64,000 nucleotides of DNA from SHZL01 sp963784425 (GTDB lineage: Bacteria; Pseudomonadota; Gammaproteobacteria; Xanthomonadales; SZUA-36), in the NCBI GenBank assembly GCA_963784425.1, contig CAWARM010000012.1:62001-126000 (forward strand), given 5' to 3'. Numbering within the stretch: the stretch's first letter is position 1; each line of letters opens with the position of its first letter. Shown one piece after another: positions 61,446-64,000 of this stretch. Both the position numbers and the translations under genes were made by a program. The notes beneath the pieces were generated by a model. The model searched no databases. It was given only the letters and a program-made list of their open reading frames with translations, and had not been told where the DNA came from.

Positions 61446-64000
61446 ATGAGAGACTTACTCAATCTCTACAACCGCCAGCGCCAACCGCTGGATTTTGATG
61501 CCATTCGGATTGGACTTGCACCACCGGATCTCATCCGTTCATGGTCGTACGGCGAAGTCAAGAAACCGGAAACCATCAATTACCGTACATTCAAGCCGGA
61601 GCGAGATGGCTTGTTCTGTGCCGCCATTTTTGGTCCGGTAAAGGACTACGAGTGTCTTTGCGGCAAGTACAAGCGTATGAAACATCGCGGTGTCGTTTGC
61701 GAAAAATGCGGTACTGAAGTCACCCAGACCAAAGTTCGTCGCGAGCGCATGGCCCACATCGAGCTGGCAAGCCCGGTTGCACATATCTGGTTCCTCAAGT
61801 CATTGCCATCGCGCATAGGGCTAATGCTGGACATGACCCTGCGCGATATAGAACGCATCCTCTATTTCGAATCCTATGTCGTACTCGATCCTGGACTCAC
61901 TACTCTGGAGGCCGGTCAACTACTGACCGATGAGCAATATCTCGACACCATGGAAGAGTGGGGTGACGAGTTCGAAGCAAAAATGGGCGCAGAAGCTATT
62001 TTTGAATTGCTGCGGAAAATTAACCTCAACGATGAGGTTAACAAGTTGCGCGAAGAAATCGGCGCCACGCGTTCCGAGACCAAACTCAAACGCCTCAGCA
62101 AGCGCATCAAGCTGGTTGAGGCCTTCATTGATTCTGGCAACCGTCCGGAATACATGATCATGACCGTTCTGCCAGTATTGCCGCCGGACCTTCGGCCGCT
62201 TGTGCCATTGGATGGAGGTCGTTTCGCTACCTCCGACCTGAATGACCTGTATCGTCGGGCCATCAATCGCAACAACCGTCTCAAGCGCCTGCTTGAGCTG
62301 AATGCGCCGGACATCATTGTGCGCAATGAAAAGCGCATGCTTCAGGAAGCCGTGGATGCATTGCTGGATAATGGCAGGCGTGGTCGTGCGATCACGGGTA
62401 CCAACAAGCGCCCGTTGAAGTCCCTGGCTGACATGATTAAAGGCAAGCAGGGCCGCTTCCGGCAGAATCTGCTCGGCAAGCGCGTGGACTATTCCGGCCG
62501 TTCGGTAATCGTGGTTGGACCAACACTCAGGCTGCACGAATGTGGCCTGCCGAAGAAAATGGCTCTGGAACTGTTCAAGCCTTTCATTTTCAGCAAGCTT
62601 CAGCGCAGGGGCATGGCGGCTACCATCAAAGCGGCGAAAAAGCTGGTCGAGGCGGAACGCTCAGAAGTCTGGGACATTCTCTCTGAAGTGATTCGTGAAC
62701 ATCCTGTGATGCTTAACCGCGCGCCTACTTTGCATCGGCTTGGCATCCAGGCGTTTGAGCCTGTTTTGATTGAAGGCAAGGCCATTCAGTTGCATCCCCT
62801 GGTGTGTACCGCGTTCAACGCTGACTTCGACGGTGACCAGATGGCTGTGCACGTGCCGTTGTCCGTGGAAGCACAGCTGGAAGCGCGTGCGCTCATGATG
62901 TCGACCAATAATATCCTGTCACCAGCTAATGGTGAACCCATTATTGTGCCCACGCAGGACGTTGTGCTGGGCCTTTACTACATGACCCGTCAATTAGAGA
63001 ACACAAAAGGCCAGGGCATGTATTTCAGTGACACTGCTGAAGTTCACCGTGCATACGAAAACAAGGCGGTTGGTTTGCACGCGCGCATCAAGGTTCGTAT
63101 TGATGAAGTCATCATTTCCGAAAATGGCGACGAGCATCACGAGACCAACCTGGTTGACACCACGGTCGGCCGGGCTTTGCTGGCAGAAATTCGACCAGAA
63201 GGAATGGCTTTCAAGCACTTGAACACGACGCTCAAGAAGAACCAGATTTCCGGGCTGATCAATTCCTGCTATCGGCAACTTGGACTCAAGAAGACCGTGG
63301 TTTTTGCAGACAAGCTCATGTACACCGGATTCCATTACGCCACGGTGGCCGGTGTTTCCATCGGTATTGACGACCTGATGGTTCCGGAAGAGAAAAAGAC
63401 AATTCTTGGCGCCGCGGAAGCAGAGGTTGTGGAGATCCAAAACCAGTACATTTCGGGACTCGTCACTGCGGGCGAACGATACAACAAGGTTGTCGATATT
63501 TGGTCGCGTACCAACGAGCAAGTAGCACGTGCAATGATGCAGCGCATGGGCAAAAGCACAGTCAAGGGCAAGGATGGGAAAGCATTGGAGGAAGATTCCA
63601 TGAATTCCATTTTCATCATGGCTGACTCCGGCGCCCGCGGTTCTGCGGCGCAGATCAGGCAGCTCGCCGGTATGCGCGGGCTGATGGCGAAGCCAGACGG
63701 CTCAATCATCGAAACGCCAATTACTGCCAATTTCCGGGAAGGTTTGGACGTTTTGCAGTACTTCATTTCCACGCACGGTGCACGCAAGGGCTTGGCAGAT
63801 ACCGCATTAAAGACCGCCAACTCAGGTTACCTGACCCGGCGATTGGTGGATGTTGCCCAGGATCTCGTTATTACCGAGATCGATTGTGGAACCGAAAATG
63901 GCGTCACCATGCAGCCCATTGTGGAAGGTGGCGATGTTGTTGAGCCTCTCAGCGAACGGGTGCTGGGCCGGCTGGTAGCGGAAGATATTCTCGTACCCGG
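61446..64000 (+). CDS. rpoC: DNA-directed RNA polymerase subunit beta' (partial, 3' end outside window)
   Basis: The ATG at 61446 has AGGAGGAG upstream. About 851 codons are inside the window; the full protein is near 1400 aa. The N-terminal zinc finger is CLCGKYKRMKHRGVVCEKC. The active-site NADFDGDQMAVH with three Asp binds the catalytic magnesium. The bridge helix and trigger-loop start (MRGLMAKPDGSIIETPI) are present near the edge. The frame is open to the last base. Confidence 0.98.
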   Translation, partial: MRDLLNLYNRQRQPLDFDAIRIGLAPPDLIRSWSYGEVKKPETINYRTFKPERDGLFCAAIFGPVKDYECLCGKYKRMKHRGVVCEKCGTEVTQTKVRRERMAHIELASPVAHIWFLKSLPSRIGLMLDMTLRDIERILYFESYVVLDPGLTTLEAGQLLTDEQYLDTMEEWGDEFEAKMGAEAIFELLRKINLNDEVNKLREEIGATRSETKLKRLSKRIKLVEAFIDSGNRPEYMIMTVLPVLPPDLRPLVPLDGGRFATSDLNDLYRRAINRNNRLKRLLELNAPDIIVRNEKRMLQEAVDALLDNGRRGRAITGTNKRPLKSLADMIKGKQGRFRQNLLGKRVDYSGRSVIVVGPTLRLHECGLPKKMALELFKPFIFSKLQRRGMAATIKAAKKLVEAERSEVWDILSEVIREHPVMLNRAPTLHRLGIQAFEPVLIEGKAIQLHPLVCTAFNADFDGDQMAVHVPLSVEAQLEARALMMSTNNILSPANGEPIIVPTQDVVLGLYYMTRQLENTKGQGMYFSDTAEVHRAYENKAVGLHARIKVRIDEVIISENGDEHHETNLVDTTVGRALLAEIRPEGMAFKHLNTTLKKNQISGLINSCYRQLGLKKTVVFADKLMYTGFHYATVAGVSIGIDDLMVPEEKKTILGAAEAEVVEIQNQYISGLVTAGERYNKVVDIWSRTNEQVARAMMQRMGKSTVKGKDGKALEEDSMNSIFIMADSGARGSAAQIRQLAGMRGLMAKPDGSIIETPITANFREGLDVLQYFISTHGARKGLADTALKTANSGYLTRRLVDVAQDLVITEIDCGTENGVTMQPIVEGGDVVEPLSERVLGRLVAEDILVP

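Overview
The window is a continuous stretch of chromosomal core genome from a gammaproteobacterium of middling GC content. I see no phage genes, insertion sequences, CRISPR arrays or rRNA. The gammaproteobacterial call rests on gene order: surE-pcm-nlpD-rpoS, rnfABCDGE-nth, sspA-sspB, rlmE-ftsH-folP-glmM, miaB-phoH-ybeY-corC, hemA-prfA, lolB-ispE-tRNA-prs-rplY-pth-ychF, and tRNA(Tyr-Gly-Thr)-tuf followed by secE-nusG-rplKAJL-rpoBC. The order or family is not resolved. serA beside a D-2-hydroxyglutarate dehydrogenase is reminiscent of Pseudomonas, and the zinc-ligand-poor UPF0434 protein resembles the Xanthomonas-side form. Rnf, a cytochrome bc1 complex and threonine catabolism suggest a free-living respiring heterotroph.

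Layout. 0-9 kb: the 5' part of an unknown exported protein, serA divergent from its D-2-HG dehydrogenase partner, purEK, argD, RNase T, a TraB/GumN protein and a DoxX protein. 9-17 kb: nth and the six-gene rnf electron-transport operon below metG, all on the minus strand. 17-24 kb: mrp, dcd, a DegS-type protease, petABC (bc1) and sspAB. 24-29 kb: smrA, the surE-pcm-nlpD-rpoS stationary-phase block, and an Mth938-like protein with yhbY. 29-36 kb: rlmE, ftsH, folP, glmM and the kbl-tdh threonine pathway. 36-42 kb: miaB, phoH-like, ybeY and corC, then a DUF4105/Lnb-type membrane protein where lnt normally lies. 42-51 kb: prfA-hemA, divergent from a TPR protein, lolB, ispE, tRNA-Gln, prs, rplY, pth and ychF. 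51-64 kb: a small acidic protein, the tRNA-tuf cluster, secE-nusG, four ribosomal proteins, rpoB and the 5' two thirds of rpoC.

The most interesting points are these. (1) A Lnb-like protein with conserved His and Cys occupies the lnt slot after corC, suggesting that a different enzyme class performs lipoprotein N-acylation. (2) A 24-codon, proline-rich ORF with a near-perfect Shine-Dalgarno overlaps the start of corC and looks like an undescribed leader peptide. (3) Several mRNA leaders are structured: a hairpin abutting the rpoS ribosome-binding site, a rplJ leader with competing helices, and 12-nt tandem repeats plus a GAAA-capped hairpin between rplL and rpoB. (4) The tuf gene uses almost only G-ending codons for Thr and Ala, unlike its neighbours. 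Non-ATG starts are common, mostly at tightly coupled junctions. All function calls come from reading sequence and gene order; no database search was run.
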